Made by a program: the position numbers and the translations under genes
Notes under the pieces: model-generated
What the model was told of the DNA's origin: nothing
The model's input: only the letters and a program-made list of their open reading frames with translations
Database searches by the model: none
From: a bacterium
Lineage (GTDB): Bacteria; Chloroflexota; Dormibacteria; UBA8260; Bog-877
Reading direction: 5' to 3'
DNA length: 64,000 nt
NCBI GenBank assembly: GCA_021802115.1
Contig: JAKABA010000008.1
Coordinates: forward strand, 1 to 64,000
Shown: one piece after another, positions 25,999-34,408 of the stretch
Layout of the letters: every line of letters begins with the position of its first letter
How positions within the stretch are numbered: position 1 is the first letter of the stretch

Positions 25999-27594
25999 CT
26001 AGAGCTCCACCTGGAAGAGGCTCTCAACCCCCTCGACCAGGCGCAGCTCAGCGGCCAGGTCGGGGGCGACCGAATCGTCGACCCTGACCGCCGTCAGGGC
26101 GCGGCCCCGAGGAGCGTCCCGGCCCACCTGCATCTCAGCGATATTGACATTGGCCCGTCCCAGGAGCTGCCCGATCTCCCCGATCAGGCCGGGCCGATCC
26201 TTGTGGTAGAGCATCAGAAAGGAGCCGGCCGGGACCAGGTTCATGCGCAGGCCATCGATCCGCATAACCCGGGGCTCCCCCAGCACCACCGTCCCCTCAA
26301 TCTCACGCGGCCCATCTCCCTGCACCCGCAGCAGGAGCGCGCCGGCGAAGCTGTCCGCCTCAGAGCTACGCTGCTCCTGAACCACGATTCCGTGCTGGCG
26401 CGCCACCTCCCCAGCGTTGACAGCGGTAACCCGTTCCTGGGAAAAGTGACTTAGCATCCCTCCCAGGGCCTCGGCCGTGATGGCGGCTGACTGCACCCGG
26501 GCCACATCTCCCCGATAGACCAGCTCCACCTGGCCCACAGACCCGCCCCCGAGCTGGGCCCAGAGGCTGCCCATACGCATGGCGAGGTCCTGATATGGGA
26601 CCACCACCGGGGCTTCCTCCTGAGCGACTCGCGGGGCGTTCACCGACCAGCGCGCCGGTCGCCCGGCCAGAACGTCCACAATCTGCTCGGCCACGTCGGT
26701 GGCAACGGAGACCTGCGCCTCCACGGTCGAGGCGCCCAGGTGGGGGGTGATCATGATCCTAGGGTCCGCCAAAAACGGGTGACCGGGAGCCAGAGGCTCC
26801 TTGACGAACACATCGATGGCCGCCCCAGCCAGGTGTCCCGAGGCCACGGCGGCCGCCAGGGCATCCTCGTCGACCAGGCCGCCCCTGCCCACGTTGATCA
26901 CCCGGGCGCCCTCGGGCATCAGTCGCAGCTCGCGGGCCCCGACCAGCCCTCGAGTGGCATCGTTCAAAGGAGTGTGCAGGGTCAGAATGTCGGCCCCTGC
27001 CAGCACCGCTTCCAGGGTGCCCAGCTGGACTCCGAGCTGGGCGGCCCGATCGGCCGCCAGCAGCGGATCGAAGGCGATCACGCGCATCTGGAAGGCGAGG
27101 GCGAGGCGGGCGACCTCAGCGCCGATCTTGCCCAGGCCCACGACCCCCAGGGTCTTGCCTCGAAGCTCGCTTCCGACCAGCTTTGAACGGTCCCAACGGC
27201 CCGCCCGAAGCGAGCTGTCCCCAACCGCCACATTGCGGCAGAGGGCGAGCATCAGGGCGAGGGTGTGCTCGGCCGCCGCCACGGTGTTGCCGGTCGGCGC
27301 GTTCACCACCAGCACGCCATTGGCGGTGGCGGCATCAAGGTCGATGTTGTCCACCCCAACCCCTGCGCGCCCAATCACCCGGAGGTTGACGCCGGCCTGG
27401 ATCACCCGGCCGGTGACTTTGGTCTCACTGCGGACGACCAACGCCGCGAACGGTGCGATCCGCTCCACCAGCTCGTCCTCGGTAAGGCGCTGGACCAGCT
27501 CAACGTCGGCGCTCTCGCGTAGCCGACGGACACCGTCCTCCGCGATCGGGTCCGCCACCAGGATTCGAGGAGCGGGCGCTCCGGGTGACCGCAA
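25999..27594 (-). CDS. serA: D-3-phosphoglycerate dehydrogenase
   Basis: 531 residues, the long type of SerA. The catalytic and NAD domains show RAGVGVDNIDL, the dinucleotide motif GVVGLGKIGAEVA, INVGRGGLVDE, and catalytic His in ITPHLGAST. An allosteric substrate-binding domain follows at about 315-450, and a C-terminal ACT domain (about 455-531, LYHKDRPGLIGEIG) should bind serine for feedback inhibition. It catalyses the first step of serine biosynthesis. The TTG start at 27592-27594 has GGAGGA eight bases upstream. Confidence 0.95.
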   Translation of the reverse strand: MRSPGAPAPRILVADPIAEDGVRRLRESADVELVQRLTEDELVERIAPFAALVVRSETKVTGRVIQAGVNLRVIGRAGVGVDNIDLDAATANGVLVVNAPTGNTVAAAEHTLALMLALCRNVAVGDSSLRAGRWDRSKLVGSELRGKTLGVVGLGKIGAEVARLALAFQMRVIAFDPLLAADRAAQLGVQLGTLEAVLAGADILTLHTPLNDATRGLVGARELRLMPEGARVINVGRGGLVDEDALAAAVASGHLAGAAIDVFVKEPLAPGHPFLADPRIMITPHLGASTVEAQVSVATDVAEQIVDVLAGRPARWSVNAPRVAQEEAPVVVPYQDLAMRMGSLWAQLGGGSVGQVELVYRGDVARVQSAAITAEALGGMLSHFSQERVTAVNAGEVARQHGIVVQEQRSSEADSFAGALLLRVQGDGPREIEGTVVLGEPRVMRIDGLRMNLVPAGSFLMLYHKDRPGLIGEIGQLLGRANVNIAEMQVGRDAPRGRALTAVRVDDSVAPDLAAELRLVEGVESLFQVEL

Positions 27595-27666
27595 AGTCAG
27601 TGTCCTCCAAACTGGTCGCCGACTGGCTAGGCCGCGATGGAGGCCACCACTCGCCGAGGGTCCCGT

Positions 27667-28452
27667 TTAGTCTATCGAAGTGGGCTCGGACAGCTTGGTC
27701 GGCGCCGCCCAGAGCTTGATCCCTCCCAGGATGCCGGCATCGTTGTCCACCAGCGTGACGTCCGGCCCCAGCGCTACCTTCACCGCCGCGGAGTTGCCGC
27801 CGCCGATGTAGAGGTGGTCGAAGAATAGGAGCGCTCGCACCACCTCGACCATCCGCACCACCCGCTTGTTCCAGCGCTTCGCTCCGATGCGCTTGCGAGC
27901 CTGGTCCCCGAGATCCTCGTTGTAGGTGCGATCGTGGTGGAGGGGATGGTGCGCCAGCTCCAGGTGCGGCGCCAGCCGGCCGTCCTCAAACACGGCGCTG
28001 CCCACCCCAGTCCCGAGCGTCAGCACCACCTCCAGACCGCGGCCCTTGACCACCGCCAGGCCCTGTACCTCGGCGTCATTGGCGACCCTGGTCGGTTTCC
28101 CGAGCGCCTTGGCAGTGGCGGCAGCCAGGTCGAACCTGGACCACGCCCGCTCCAGTTCGGGGACCAGCGGGGTGTCGTCACCCCCCTGGCGCACGAAGTG
28201 CGGCGCACTGAGGATGAGCCCGCCCCGGACCACTCCAGGGAAACCCACGGAGACGCGGTCGAAGGCTGGTAGCTGGGACCCGATCTGCTCGAACACCGAC
28301 ACCAGTGACTGGGGAGTCAGCGGGTAGCTGGTGGGCACCCGCACCCGACTGCTGGTGGTGGCCCCACGGGCATCCAGGGTGTCGCCCTTGATGCCCGTGC
28401 CCCCCACGTCCAGTGACAGGGTGACCAGGCGTGACTTCGCCGGTGTGACCAT
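27667..28452 (-). CDS. ppgK: ROK-family sugar kinase, polyphosphate-glucokinase type
   Basis: 261 residues, the length of polyphosphate/ATP glucokinases. The phosphate loop LSLDVGGTGIKGDTLD is near the N-terminus; VSVGFPGVV, NDAEVQGLAV and LTLGTGVGSAVFEDG give the ROK core with the catalytic aspartate. The usual ROK zinc-binding cluster is absent, as in PPGK. It likely phosphorylates glucose with polyphosphate or ATP. The ATG at 28450-28452 is preceded by GGGAGG. Confidence 0.8.
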   Translation of the reverse strand: MVTPAKSRLVTLSLDVGGTGIKGDTLDARGATTSSRVRVPTSYPLTPQSLVSVFEQIGSQLPAFDRVSVGFPGVVRGGLILSAPHFVRQGGDDTPLVPELERAWSRFDLAAATAKALGKPTRVANDAEVQGLAVVKGRGLEVVLTLGTGVGSAVFEDGRLAPHLELAHHPLHHDRTYNEDLGDQARKRIGAKRWNKRVVRMVEVVRALLFFDHLYIGGGNSAAVKVALGPDVTLVDNDAGILGGIKLWAAPTKLSEPTSID

Positions 28453-28532
28453 GGAGTCGCCTCCCTCTTGTGGGCCGCTTCCCTGCCACTTTAAACCCGG
28501 GCCCGCGCTCCGGACGCAGGCGGCGCGAGACG

Positions 28533-28766
28533 CTAGCGCTGGTCGGTGGAGAAGGGCAGCAGCGCCATGTGCCGGGCGCGCTTCAGAGCGACGGTCAGAC
28601 GGCGCTGATGCAGGGCACAAGTCCCGGTCACGCGACGGGGCAGGATCTTGCCCCGCTCACTGATGTAGCGGCGCAGACGAGCCACATCCTTGTGGTCGAC
28701 GTCCACGATCCGCTCCAAGCAGAAGTTGCACACCTTGCGCGGACGACGCCGCGCGTACTCCGACAT
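28533..28766 (-). CDS. rpsR: 30S ribosomal protein S18
   Basis: 77 residues with the S18 core [46 protein letters not shown] order. The N-terminal CNFC and the later TGTCALHQ give a Cys/Cys/Cys/His set, the potentially zinc-binding (C+) version of S18. It is the last gene of the rpsF-ssb-rpsR operon. Confidence 0.96.
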   Translation of the reverse strand: MSEYARRRPRKVCNFCLERIVDVDHKDVARLRRYISERGKILPRRVTGTCALHQRRLTVALKRARHMALLPFSTDQR

Positions 28767-28807
28767 GTTTGCTCTTCCTAGCCTCCGCTGAGTCGATTCA
28801 AATGCGC

Positions 28808-29281
28808 CTAGAAGGGGATGTCATCGGGATCGATGTCCCCGTCGGGAGTGTCCCCCGGATCCGGGGGCCCATCACCGCGGGCCGCGGCGGGCGGGAAGGA
28901 GGCGACCCGGGGGCCGGCCTCGCCACCCTCGCCAGCTCGGGACTCGAGGAACTGGATGTCGCTGGCGTTGATCTCGGTGCGATAGCGCTTCTGGCCATCC
29001 TGTCCGTCCCAGGAACGGGTCTGAATCCTGCCTTCGATGTAGACCAGGCTTCCCTTCTTGAGGTACTGTCCGGCGAGCTCGGCCAGCTTGCGCCCGCCCA
29101 TGTTCCAGACCACCACATCGTGGTAGTCGGTGAACTCGCGTCGCTCCCCCTCCTGAGAGGTGCTGTACCGGTTGGTGGCAATTCGCAGTTGGGTGACCGG
29201 CTGCCCGCTGGGAAGGTAACGCATCTCCGGATCGGCGGTGCAGCGCCCGATCAACATCACCCGGTTGAGAGAACCAGCCAT
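28808..29281 (-). CDS. ssb: single-stranded DNA-binding protein
   Basis: 157 residues. The OB-fold starts [18 protein letters not shown] and includes [21 protein letters not shown] and [12 protein letters not shown] disordered Gly/Pro/Asp linker leads to the acidic tip DPDDIPF, the protein-protein interaction tail. It binds single-stranded DNA in replication and repair. It follows rpsF by two bases. Confidence 0.96.
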   Translation of the reverse strand: MAGSLNRVMLIGRCTADPEMRYLPSGQPVTQLRIATNRYSTSQEGERREFTDYHDVVVWNMGGRKLAELAGQYLKKGSLVYIEGRIQTRSWDGQDGQKRYRTEINASDIQFLESRAGEGGEAGPRVASFPPAAARGDGPPDPGDTPDGDIDPDDIPF

Positions 29282-29283
29282 GG

Positions 29284-29793
29284 CTATTCCTCCCCGCTCC
29301 CCTCATCTGCCGACAGCTCGTCGGCGACATCGTCTGGCTCCGCTTCGACCTCGGCTGTGTCCAGCTCGTCCAGGTCCGCGTCCTCGTCGAGAAGGTCCGC
29401 TTCTAGGATCTCCTCGGGGGCGGCGCCGCCGGCCCGGGCCGCCGCGCGGTCCTTGCTGCGAGTCCGCACGCGGCCGCGGCGATCCTCCCCCTCGGGGAGG
29501 AAGTACACCTGCTTCAGGGTGATCATCTGGCGGATCACTCGCTCATCCAGAATCAACTGGCGCTCGAGCTCGCGCAGCGCCTCGGCGGGAAGGCTGACCT
29601 CCTTGAGGACGTAGTAGCCGTCGGTGAACCCGGCGATGGTGTACGCCAGGCGCCGCCTGCCCCAAAGCGATGATTTGCCGACCTCGCCACCGTGACCGGC
29701 GACCATCGAGGCCACCTCGTCCATGGCGACGCGCACCTGTTCCTCGTCCAGGTCAGGGCGAACGATGTAGAAGAGTTCGTACTCGCGCAGCAA
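29284..29793 (-). CDS. rpsF: 30S ribosomal protein S6 with long acidic tail
   Basis: 169 residues. The first 95 or so are a standard S6 (YELFYIVRPDLDEEQV, WGRRRLAYTIAGFTDGYYVL). The remaining 70 residues form an extension that is basic at first (RRGRVRTRSKDRAAARAG) and then very acidic to the end. S6 is normally about 95-135 residues, with glutamate tails in some species. S6 binds 16S rRNA beside S18. The TTG start at 29791-29793 has GGAGG seven bases upstream. Confidence 0.94.
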   Translation of the reverse strand: MLREYELFYIVRPDLDEEQVRVAMDEVASMVAGHGGEVGKSSLWGRRRLAYTIAGFTDGYYVLKEVSLPAEALRELERQLILDERVIRQMITLKQVYFLPEGEDRRGRVRTRSKDRAAARAGGAAPEEILEADLLDEDADLDELDTAEVEAEPDDVADELSADEGSGEE

Positions 29794-29937
29794 TCAGGCG
29801 CCTCCCAGATCCTGTGGGGTTGCAGCCGGCTGGGGACCGGGTGCAGGTAACGTGGGGATTCTACCAGGAACCAGTTGCCACCTTGGGCCGACGGAGATCG
29901 CGGGCCGCGTGCCCGGTGCCGGCTTGGAGGTTCGCTC

Positions 29938-30750
29938 TCAGAGTCCCAACTGGGACGCCAGCCTCTGGCTGTACCAGCGGGTTCCCAGAGCCACCGCCCC
30001 AGCGACAACAGCCGCCAGCGCCAGCGCCACCAGCGGGTGGAAGACATTCTCGCCGAGAGGGAGCACCACGCCGATGGCGCAGCCCACGGCGAGTCCCAGT
30101 ACCAGGGACCCGAGTGAGATGATCGGCAACCACACCGAAATCTGCATCGCCCGGGTCACGGGCGGCTCCTTCATCACCGCCATGCGATCGCGCCGGATCA
30201 CAGTCAGGGTCTGGACGTAGTTGAGCCCGGGGGTGACGGTGAGGCCCACCACCGTGGCCCCGGACTTGATCCGATCGAAGAACTCCCGCCGCACCCGGAA
30301 CTGCTCCACGTTCTTACCCACAGTCACCGCGATGGTGGCCAAGGTGGGGGTCGGGGAGATCCGGCTGGCCCCAACCAGCGGCCCCTGGAGGTTGCGCGGC
30401 TCGGCCTTGCGATCCCCCCTGGCGGTCAGGAATGCCGGTGCTGTGATCGAAAGCGCGGTCCCAGCCATGACCACCGCCACTAGGACGACGACGATGCCCA
30501 AGAACAGATCGTGCTGACCAATTTCCACCAGCAGGCCCAGGACGGAGATGGCTACCAGGAGCACCCCCGCCGCCAGCGACGCGACTGCCAGCCGGCTGAC
30601 CAAGCCTGGGGCGAGACCCTCCAACAGCCCACCGCGGCGCATGACCTCGTCGCGGCTGGGGGCCTGGGCGCGTTCCCGGACCGAGTTCCGCTGCTGGCTC
30701 TCGAGTCGGGCCTGCCGTCGTCGGAGCTCACGGCTCCCTGGGTTACGCAT
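29938..30750 (-). CDS. membrane protein of unknown function (four segments)
   Basis: 270 residues, family not recognised. A basic N-terminus (about 1-45, many Arg/Gln) precedes two close hydrophobic segments (about 50-72 and 80-100), a central soluble region of about 95 residues with VTVGKNVEQFRVRREFFDRI, and two further segments (about 205-226 and 235-255). The ATG at 30748-30750 is used; a TACTCT box ends only three bases before it, too close for the leaderless pattern seen at other genes. It lies 144 bp upstream of rpsF and may be co-transcribed. Confidence 0.6.
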   Translation of the reverse strand: MRNPGSRELRRRQARLESQQRNSVRERAQAPSRDEVMRRGGLLEGLAPGLVSRLAVASLAAGVLLVAISVLGLLVEIGQHDLFLGIVVVLVAVVMAGTALSITAPAFLTARGDRKAEPRNLQGPLVGASRISPTPTLATIAVTVGKNVEQFRVRREFFDRIKSGATVVGLTVTPGLNYVQTLTVIRRDRMAVMKEPPVTRAMQISVWLPIISLGSLVLGLAVGCAIGVVLPLGENVFHPLVALALAAVVAGAVALGTRWYSQRLASQLGL

Positions 30751-30925
30751 GGGAGAGTAAGGATCGCACGCGGGCCGTGGTGCGCGCGACCCGGGTCGTC
30801 CCGCAGGGGGTACCCAGCGCGCGCTGGGGCCCAAATCAAGGGACCACCGGGTGGCTCTCAGCTCCCCACTTGAGGGACCCGTGCACTGCCCCCAGGCAAG
30901 GTTCGCGGCTGGCCGGGTGGGAGTG

Positions 30926-31002
<77 letters not shown>

Positions 31003-31121
31003 CCATCTCCGGCGCGCCCAGTCTAATAACTTCCGACGAAGCCCCGCCCCGCACCAAGCCGCCCAGGCGAAGCGCCCTCGCTTCCGGCGCTCCGCGAAGG
31101 CCCTACGCGCCGGGCGGGGAA

Positions 31122-32075
31122 TCAGCCGAGCGAGGACTGGACCTGCTGGACGTTGTAGGGGAGCCCAACGGGCACCGAAATGGTGCCCACCGTGAGCGAG
31201 GGCAGCTGCTGGACGGTAACCCCGTCGGACCAGAATCCTGCGGCCGTGACCAGGTAATCGAGTTGCGCCAGAATCCGGCCCCCCCGCTCGTCGACCTGAG
31301 GAATCCAGCGCGCGATCTCCGATCTGGTGCCGTCGGGCCAGCTCCAGAGCACCGCCTGGGGAGTGGCCTGAACCACCCACACCACGTGTATCCCCTCGCC
31401 CGGATCGCCGTCGCCCAAGTCGGGCACCGTCACGTTGATGATTGCCTGCTCGATCACCGGTGCTGGCTGCAGAACGGGATCCACTGGAACCCCGACCACA
31501 TCCTGGGACGGAGGGATCACCAAGATCTTCTCTGATGGCAGCTGGCGCCGCACCGCGGCAAGGAACCCGGGCGGGTCATAGCCTGGCCTGCAGGCGGCGG
31601 CGCTCGTCCCGGAGGGGCAAGGATTTGGCTGCCTGGCCAGGGTTTCCGCTCCGGTGTAGCGGACCATTCCAGGAGTGCCGCATGCGACCGTCCAGATCCA
31701 GCCGTTGTCAGCCAGCGGGGTTGAGTACAGGATCGGGACCCGCTGCCCGGCCAGGGTCCACAAGCTCCCATCCCAGGACCACCCGACGGACGAAATTCCA
31801 GTGGCCCATTGGGTGATCGTGTACGGTGAGCAGCTGTTGGATGGGGTAGGCACCTGGGTGATCCAGGGATGCGATGCGGCCGGTCTGGTGGGAGCACCAG
31901 GGCCGGGAACGGCTACGCATGCGCCGTTGAAAGAGAACTCTCCAGCTGACGCGCTGCAGCCGATCGTCGGGCCAGGGCCAGGGCCTGGGTAGTCAGCGGA
32001 CGCCGTTCCTGCGGCGACGCTCAAGGAAGCCGCCACGCTTCCCACACAAGCCGCTAGGAGGAGGCTGCGTCGCAT
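31122..32075 (-). CDS. secreted protein of unknown function
   Basis: About 317 residues. A signal peptide is clear: MRRSLLLAACVGSVAASLSV with a probable cleavage after ASA (about residue 27). The mature part is rich in Pro, Gly, Ser, Trp and Val, with cysteines in the first half (for example IGCSA, GACVAV, NSCSPY, VACGTP, NPCPSG, AACRPG) that could form disulfides outside the cytoplasm. No catalytic motif or family is recognised. Its start overlaps the stop of the upstream lipoprotein gene by about 22 bases, so the two are probably expressed together. Confidence 0.7.
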   Translation of the reverse strand: MRRSLLLAACVGSVAASLSVAAGTASADYPGPGPGPTIGCSASAGEFSFNGACVAVPGPGAPTRPAASHPWITQVPTPSNSCSPYTITQWATGISSVGWSWDGSLWTLAGQRVPILYSTPLADNGWIWTVACGTPGMVRYTGAETLARQPNPCPSGTSAAACRPGYDPPGFLAAVRRQLPSEKILVIPPSQDVVGVPVDPVLQPAPVIEQAIINVTVPDLGDGDPGEGIHVVWVVQATPQAVLWSWPDGTRSEIARWIPQVDERGGRILAQLDYLVTAAGFWSDGVTVQQLPSLTVGTISVPVGLPYNVQQVQSSLG

Positions 32076-32659
32076 ATGAGATACCGCTTGTCGGTTCCGG
32101 ACCAACGCAACCAGAGGAGCGCTGCAAACTTGGTAGTCGAGGTACTTGGTTTTTTCCCTGGAGCCAAGGTGCTACGCAGCTCCGTCCCGCTCAGTATCAC
32201 AGCCACCATCACCGACGGGTCTTTGGGATCCACCTTCGAGCCCAGCTTGAAAGTGGCGACATTGTCACGAATCGACACGACCACCACGCCCTGTCTTTGA
32301 TTGCTCGCAATCTCGCCTTGTTCAGCGAGCAGCCAATCCCCGCTGTCGGCGTACTGAAGGAGCCCAGGATCCTGTCGCTCTATGGCGATGTTCTCCAAAA
32401 GGTTGTCTATCTGCACATCCTTGACGACGAGTGCCGCGGAGACACCGGATGGCAGCGGGTGGGACACGGACACCGTATAGGCCGGTAGCTGCAGCTCGGA
32501 ATCAGCGACGCGTACGCCTGGGGCCAGAGCCGTGGTCACCGGCTTGGGCGTCGGGCTAGCCTTGGGAATCAGTACAGAGCCAGGGCTGCCGCAGCCCACG
32601 AGTGCGGCCAGGCACAGCGGCGCCAGGATCCCCCATCCACATCGAGTGCGCAGTCCCAC
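32054..32659 (-). CDS. predicted lipoprotein of unknown function
   Basis: About 201 residues. A lipoprotein signal is visible: RTRCGWG, a hydrophobic core LAPLCLAAL and the lipobox LVGC, cysteine at about residue 22-23, if translation begins at the GTG 32657-32659. An ATG at 32695 is in frame and would give a longer signal. After a Thr/Pro/Lys spacer the mature protein is beta-rich (for example VVVVSIRDNVATFKLGS) with no recognised family. It is encoded just before a secreted protein. Confidence 0.6.
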   Translation of the reverse strand: MGLRTRCGWGILAPLCLAALVGCGSPGSVLIPKASPTPKPVTTALAPGVRVADSELQLPAYTVSVSHPLPSGVSAALVVKDVQIDNLLENIAIERQDPGLLQYADSGDWLLAEQGEIASNQRQGVVVVSIRDNVATFKLGSKVDPKDPSVMVAVILSGTELRSTLAPGKKPSTSTTKFAALLWLRWSGTDKRYLICDAASS

Positions 32660-32780
32660 GTCAGCGGCCACGACCGCCCCCCAAACCCACACCATCACGG
32701 TGGCCACCTGGCCACGGTGAGAGTCGAAGGATAGCTCGAAGGCAGCGATCCGGCAACCGTCTGGCACCTCCGGTTCGTGG

Positions 32781-33059
32781 TCAGGAAAGGTCAGCGCGAA
32801 TCTGCAGGCCGAGCGCGAGCGCGGCCCGGCAAAGACACTCCTCCAGCCAAGGGACGGAGCCCACGGCGAGTTGCTGTAGGGAGGTGCCCCTCTCACCGGT
32901 GCGCGGGTCGTATGAGCCGCGAATCGTCAGGACCGGCTCCCGGAGGAAGGGCTCCACCTTGGCGCAGATCTCCGGGTCCCCTTGGAGTGCCGGGCCCGGC
33001 AGTGAGACCTGGACTTGCCGGTCGCTGGCGATATGCGTCAATACAAACCGCTCTGACAT
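32781..33059 (-). CDS. small protein of unknown function (92 aa)
   Basis: Begins MSERFVLTHIASDRQVQVSL. It contains one long predicted helix at the C-terminus (VPWLEECLCRAALALGLQ, two cysteines) and mixed strand/helix before it. No family is recognised. It lies six bases downstream of the HExxH protein gene, so both are likely co-expressed. No signal peptide. Confidence 0.55.
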   Translation of the reverse strand: MSERFVLTHIASDRQVQVSLPGPALQGDPEICAKVEPFLREPVLTIRGSYDPRTGERGTSLQQLAVGSVPWLEECLCRAALALGLQIRADLS

Positions 33060-33065
33060 CTTCGG

Positions 33066-34124
33066 CTACCTCGTCAACTCGGCCGTCCTGGGGGCCCGCA
33101 TCGGCATCCTTGCCGGCTCTCGCGGCCCGAACTCCAGCTCGGCCACGCGCCAGGGGCCGATCAGAAGCCGGTCCCCAGCCTCCAGCGCAGTAGAACCGGT
33201 CAGGGTCAGCGGTTGGCCGCAATGCAGGATGCGAAAGAGCTCCGCGGGAGTCTCGGAGATCAGCTCCTCGCCGTAGAGGTGGGGAGGCCGATAGCGGTAG
33301 ATTGCGGCCTGCACCTCCTCGAGCGAGAGATCCACCCGGGCAAGATCGTGGCTCAGGGTCCCAACCACTGCCGACGCCAGGAGTTGCTGCGCAAGTCGCG
33401 CTGCGGGCCGAAGGCCGAGTGTCTCCCGCTGCCGGACGAGTGGAAGGACCTCCGGTGGGGCCGCATGCATGAGGTCAAAGTCGAATTGGAGCGGAGGGGG
33501 TGTGCCGGGGGCGCCCAGGGGCAGATCCGGATCCCAGCGCGGGTCGATCCCCCGAAGGCGCTTGAGATAGTGGCTCGTCAACAGTTCCGGGGAACTGGTG
33601 GCCGACCGGAACGGGGTAGGGTCCAAGGCGGGGTCGGGCAGCCATCCCGAGGCGGCCAGCAGGTGGACAAAGCTCTTCACCGGGACCCCTCCGCGTGGAT
33701 CCTCCAGCAGGGCGTGGCCACACTCATGGATCAGGGTGTCCTGGAGGACTCGCTTGCTGTAAAGAGGATCGGCGACGTGACCGCTGAGGGGGGCCAGCTC
33801 CGCCCAGTCGACGTTGAGGCGCATCTGACCGTCTCGCCAGGTGCCCAGGGTGTCAAGCCGGAACTCCGTGGCTGGCTCGAGACTCACCTGGTCGATCGTG
33901 CCGCGGAGCACGTCCTTCACCTGGAGCGGGAGCCCGTCCATGGCCCGCAGCGCCTGCTCGCAGCGGGCCGCAAACATGGGGTCGGTGCGGCCGGCCCCCC
34001 GCACCTCCAACCTGAACTGCTCCTCAGCCCACTGGTAGGGACTTAGTCCCCGCTTCTCGTACCAGCCGAGGGGAGCGAACTGCTGAGGAACAACGTAGGG
34101 AGCGGGGGCGATGCGGTCGGACAC
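33066..34124 (-). CDS. predicted HExxH metalloprotein of unknown family
   Basis: 352 residues. LIHECGHALLED at about 132-143 is a zincin-type HExxH motif (H133, E134, H137) preceded by a hydrophobic helix turn, so zinc binding and peptidase activity are plausible; I cannot point to a certain third ligand. The rest shows no recognised domain. The protein is soluble. The last 60 residues are basic and proline-rich. GAGGGG immediately precedes the ATG at 34122-34124. Confidence 0.6.
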   Translation of the reverse strand: MSDRIAPAPYVVPQQFAPLGWYEKRGLSPYQWAEEQFRLEVRGAGRTDPMFAARCEQALRAMDGLPLQVKDVLRGTIDQVSLEPATEFRLDTLGTWRDGQMRLNVDWAELAPLSGHVADPLYSKRVLQDTLIHECGHALLEDPRGGVPVKSFVHLLAASGWLPDPALDPTPFRSATSSPELLTSHYLKRLRGIDPRWDPDLPLGAPGTPPPLQFDFDLMHAAPPEVLPLVRQRETLGLRPAARLAQQLLASAVVGTLSHDLARVDLSLEEVQAAIYRYRPPHLYGEELISETPAELFRILHCGQPLTLTGSTALEAGDRLLIGPWRVAELEFGPREPARMPMRAPRTAELTR

Positions 34125-34180
34125 ATCCCCTCAGTCCGCCGCCGTCTCGGGGCGGGGGCGTAAGAGAGGAAGTCAGCCAG

Positions 34181-34396
34181 TCAGCTCATGTCGGGCCAGG
34201 CGGCTGGCTCTGCCTCGCCACCTTCGCTGTCTTCCCCGCTGACCTTCTGCTGGAAACGGGCGGCCACCATCTGCTGGGCCATCGCCTTGGGAATACCGAA
34301 CTTGACCAGAGACCGGACCTCATCGGCCATCACCTTGTCCCGAGCGGTCTCTACCGCTGCGATCAGATCGTCCAGCGCAATCGTCGCTCTCTTCAC
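34181..34396 (-). CDS. small protein of unknown function (71 aa)
   Basis: A short helical protein (LDDLIAAVETARDKVMADEV... KAMAQQMVAARFQQKV) with an acidic tail. No family is recognised. The start is the GTG at 34394-34396, because TAGGAT at 34403-34408, overlapping the stop of the moeB-like gene, is exactly six bases upstream as in the other leaderless genes here. Confidence 0.55.
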   Translation of the reverse strand: MKRATIALDDLIAAVETARDKVMADEVRSLVKFGIPKAMAQQMVAARFQQKVSGEDSEGGEAEPAAWPDMS

Positions 34397-34402
34397 CTGG
34401 TT

Positions 34403-34408
34403 ATCCTA
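34403..34408 (-). promoter_or_regulatory. -10 box of leaderless promoter (TAGGAT)
   Basis: TAGGAT ends six bases before GTG 34396 and includes the TAG stop codon of the rhodanese-MoeB gene. Confidence 0.4.

Noticed and set aside
30741..30760. TACTCT box as a leaderless promoter of the membrane protein gene
   Set aside because: It ends three bases before the ATG, not six, so it does not fit the pattern and was not counted.
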